A DNA stretch of 64,000 nucleotides, from contig CP021424.1 in NCBI GenBank assembly GCA_002162095.1, forward strand, positions 682,001 to 746,000, given 5' to 3'. This DNA comes from Armatimonadetes bacterium Uphvl-Ar2. GTDB taxonomy: Bacteria; Armatimonadota; Fimbriimonadia; Fimbriimonadales; Fimbriimonadaceae. A model generated the notes under the pieces. That model was not told the DNA's origin. It worked only from the letters and a program-made list of their open reading frames with translations, and ran no database searches. Within the stretch, counting starts at the first letter, position 1. The number at the start of each line of letters is the position of its first letter. Position numbers and translations under genes: made by a program. This document shows positions 61,961 to 64,000 of the stretch, piece after piece.

Positions 61961-63913
61961 GTGATTCGCTCGCTCATCAACCGCTCCCTTCAGGGTCATT
62001 TGCAAGCTCTGATTCAAGCGGGCCAGCTTCCTGATGCCGCGTACCCGCCCATCCAGTGCGAGGCGCCGAAGCAACCGGACCACGGCGACCTCGCAGTGCC
62101 TTTTGCCTTGGGGGCGGCGCGCTTTGCCGGCATGAACCCGCGTGCGCTGGCCGAACTCCTGGTCGAGCGCCTGCGCCAAAACCCGCTCATCGCTTCGGTG
62201 GAGATTGCCGGGCCGGGGTTTGTCAACCTTCGCCTCTCGCCCACCGCCTACCAGCAAGCCCTGAACGCCGTTTTGAACTCCGCTGGCCAGAGCGTGCTGC
62301 GTGACGCCGCGCACTTCGGTCGCCCCTCGTGTGAGCGACCCGAGCGCATCAACGTCGAGTTTGTGAGCGTGAACCCGAACGGCCCGATCACCATCGGGAG
62401 CGGGCGCGGGGCGGCCTATGGTTCCGCCCTGTGCAACGTGCTGCAAGCCGCCGGCCACACGGTCCACCGCGAGTACTACATCAACGACGGCGTGAACAGC
62501 GAGCAGATGCGCCAGTTCGCCCTCAGCGTCCGCGCGCTCAAGCTGGGCACCGAGTTCCCGGAGAAGGGCTACAAAGGCGATTACGTGCAGGCCGTGGCCG
62601 ACCAGATCGAACCCCAAGGCGACCCCGACGTGATCTGGTGGCAACAGGAAGCCCAGGCCCTGATGCTGCAGCGCCAGCGCCGCGATCTGGAAACCTTCGG
62701 CGTGGCCTTCGACACCTGGTTTAGCGAGCAAACGCTCCACGATTCGGGCCGCGTGCGGGCCTGCATTGACGAACTGGAAGCCAAGGGCATCGCCGATCGC
62801 CAGCCCGTCCGCCGCTCCCTCAAGCTCGGCAAGAAGAGCGTGATCGAAGATGTGATCGTCGAAGATCAGCCGGTGGACGAAGATGACGCCGCCGGCAGCG
62901 AGCCGACCGTGTGGCTGCGTTCCACCAAGCTGGGGGACGACAAGGACCGCGTGCTCCGCCGCAAGGATGGCCGCCTCACTTACATCGCCGGTGACGTGGC
63001 GTACCACGATGACAAGTTCAACCGCCCGGCCAACGCCGACCGCCTCATCACGGTGCTTGGCCCGGACCACCACGGGTTCATTGGTCGCCTCAATGCCGTC
63101 GTGGCGGCCATGCAAATGCCGCGCGTGGCCGCGAATGCCGAAGGCGAACCCCTAAGCGAGATTGATGCCAAGCGGTACACCAGCCCGGCCGAGCGCGACG
63201 CCTGCCAAGCCGCGGCCCAGGATGCCGAAAGCAAGCTGCTGGTGCAGATTTATCAGCTCGTGCGCTTTATGAAGGACGGCCAGCCCGCCCCCATGCGCAA
63301 GCGCGACGGCAACATCTACGCCATCAGCGACCTCATCGAGGAGATCGGCGCGCAGGCCGCCCCGCAGGCCGACCGCGAAGAGCAGGTTCGCATTGGGCGC
63401 GACGTGGCGCGGTTCTTCTACCTGATGCGCCACCACGACACCACGTTCGACTTTGACCTCGACCTGGCCGCCCGCCAGAGCGACGAGAACCCGGTGTTCT
63501 ATGTGCAATACGCCCACGCGCGCATCGAGCAGGTGCTTCGCCGCGCCCGCGAGGAAGCCAGCTCCCTCTACCCGGACAGCAACGCCGTAAACGGAGGTCT
63601 GACAGCCGCTGCCCGCGACCTGCACGAGCGGGAAAAACAGCTTCTGCTGCAAGTGTGCGCGCTGCCGGACGAAGTGGCCCTGGCCGCCGAAGACGGGGCG
63701 GTGAACCGCCTGACGAACTACGCGATGGAACTCGCCCGGGCGTACCACGGGTTCTATGACACCTGCCGGGTGATCGACACCGACGCCCCCGAGGTCTCGC
63801 AACAGCGTTTGGCCCTGTGCGTGGCGGCCCGGACGGCCCTGCAAGGCGTGCTGGAGTTGCTAGGCGTAAGTGCCCCGCTCCGAATGGATCGGCCCGCCGC
63901 GCCGTCGGAATGA
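61961..63913 (+). CDS. argS: Arginyl-tRNA synthetase with degenerate HIGH motif
   Basis: Charges tRNA-Arg in the cytoplasm. 650 residues from a GTG start; an in-frame stop three codons upstream rules out a longer protein. The Arg-tRNA synthetase additional domain N (about 8-110) is followed by the class I core. The HIGH motif region NPNGPITIGSGRGAAYG has Thr144 and Ser147 where His is usual; the second motif is MRKRDGN (445-451) in place of MSKRxGN. The rest (VLGPDHHGF, YAHARIEQV, the C-terminal anticodon-binding helix domain with DALTxYAMELARAYHGFYDTCRV-like sequence) is normal. Likely functional because essential. Confidence 0.9.
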   Translation: MIRSLINRSLQGHLQALIQAGQLPDAAYPPIQCEAPKQPDHGDLAVPFALGAARFAGMNPRALAELLVERLRQNPLIASVEIAGPGFVNLRLSPTAYQQALNAVLNSAGQSVLRDAAHFGRPSCERPERINVEFVSVNPNGPITIGSGRGAAYGSALCNVLQAAGHTVHREYYINDGVNSEQMRQFALSVRALKLGTEFPEKGYKGDYVQAVADQIEPQGDPDVIWWQQEAQALMLQRQRRDLETFGVAFDTWFSEQTLHDSGRVRACIDELEAKGIADRQPVRRSLKLGKKSVIEDVIVEDQPVDEDDAAGSEPTVWLRSTKLGDDKDRVLRRKDGRLTYIAGDVAYHDDKFNRPANADRLITVLGPDHHGFIGRLNAVVAAMQMPRVAANAEGEPLSEIDAKRYTSPAERDACQAAAQDAESKLLVQIYQLVRFMKDGQPAPMRKRDGNIYAISDLIEEIGAQAAPQADREEQVRIGRDVARFFYLMRHHDTTFDFDLDLAARQSDENPVFYVQYAHARIEQVLRRAREEASSLYPDSNAVNGGLTAAARDLHEREKQLLLQVCALPDEVALAAEDGAVNRLTNYAMELARAYHGFYDTCRVIDTDAPEVSQQRLALCVAARTALQGVLELLGVSAPLRMDRPAAPSE

Positions 63914-63920
63914 CAGCACC

Positions 63921-64000
63921 ATGCACTTCGACCGCCGCCATCTAGAAGCCGGCCCGATGCGGATCGTGGCGGTCCACCCGCACTGGCGGCCCCACGACCT
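63921..64000 (+). CDS. Start of an unidentified gene, cut by the window end
   Basis: From the ATG at 63921 the frame stays open to the end of the window (26 codons: MHFDRRHLEAGPMRIVAVHPH...). It begins 8 bp after argS, fitting an operon. Too short to recognise; a start at the internal Met (MRIVAVHPHW) is also possible. Confidence 0.4.
   Translation, partial: MHFDRRHLEAGPMRIVAVHPHWRPHD

Noticed and set aside
1-64000. tRNA, rRNA, insertion sequences, integrases, phage genes
   Set aside because: I looked in the gaps and found no cloverleaf, rRNA stretch, transposase motif or terminal repeats. Gaps between genes are all below about 300 bp.

Overview
The window (about 60% GC by eye, almost fully coding, no rRNA, tRNA or CRISPR seen) looks like chromosome from a diderm bacterium. 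Two secretins, a TolC/RND/adaptor efflux set and an arabinose-5-phosphate isomerase (LPS sugar pathway) all imply an outer membrane. The Thermus-like long isocitrate dehydrogenase, the PASTA-domain kinase homologue and very large pilus-associated proteins suggest a deep-branching lineage such as Armatimonadota (Fimbriimonadia). That placement is inference; no marker was searched.

Layout. (1) 1-4470, plus strand: end of a secretin gene, then GspE-, GspF- and GspG-like genes, a compact type II secretion/type IV filament set. (2) 4467-16278, minus strand: starting from a small AbrB-like regulator, TolC, adaptor, RND pump, a P1B-4 metal ATPase and a flavin reductase, then icd and an S41 protease-like lipid-free secreted protein. 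(3) 16375-21626: rpsR, a clostripain-like lipoprotein whose catalytic Cys is Ser, a GAF-GGDEF cyclase, and rplU-rpmA. (4) 21644-29830: kdsD-rocF, pdxT, and a tightly overlapping minus-strand run aroK (frameshifted)-aroB-small membrane protein-PASTA pseudokinase-rpe-small membrane protein-ribD. (5) 29895-61745, minus strand, about 32 kb: a type IV pilus locus read in the order pilB-pilT-pilC-pilD-prepilin-giant PilV/PilW/PilX-like proteins-two giant propeller proteins-pilM-N-O-P-STN protein-pilQ. (6) 61961-64000: argS and the start of another gene.

The most striking system is the middle of region 5. Its order resembles the minor pilin/PilY1 tip cassette of Gram-negative type IV pili, but every part is several times larger than usual: prepilin-like proteins of about 280, 692, 740 and 1066 residues, followed by secreted proteins of about 1580 and 2299 residues with PQQ/NHL-like propeller sequence. 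I read this as a giant pilus-tip or surface-adhesion apparatus (inference). The alignment proteins encoded downstream (PilN, PilO, PilP, an STN-domain protein and PilQ) all carry long Gly/Pro/Ala low-complexity segments.

Four genes (aroK, the PilX-like gene and twice in the 1580-residue gene) are broken by what looks like loss of one base from a run of six G or C. This could be homopolymer error in the assembly or real mutation, and they should be read as single genes until checked.
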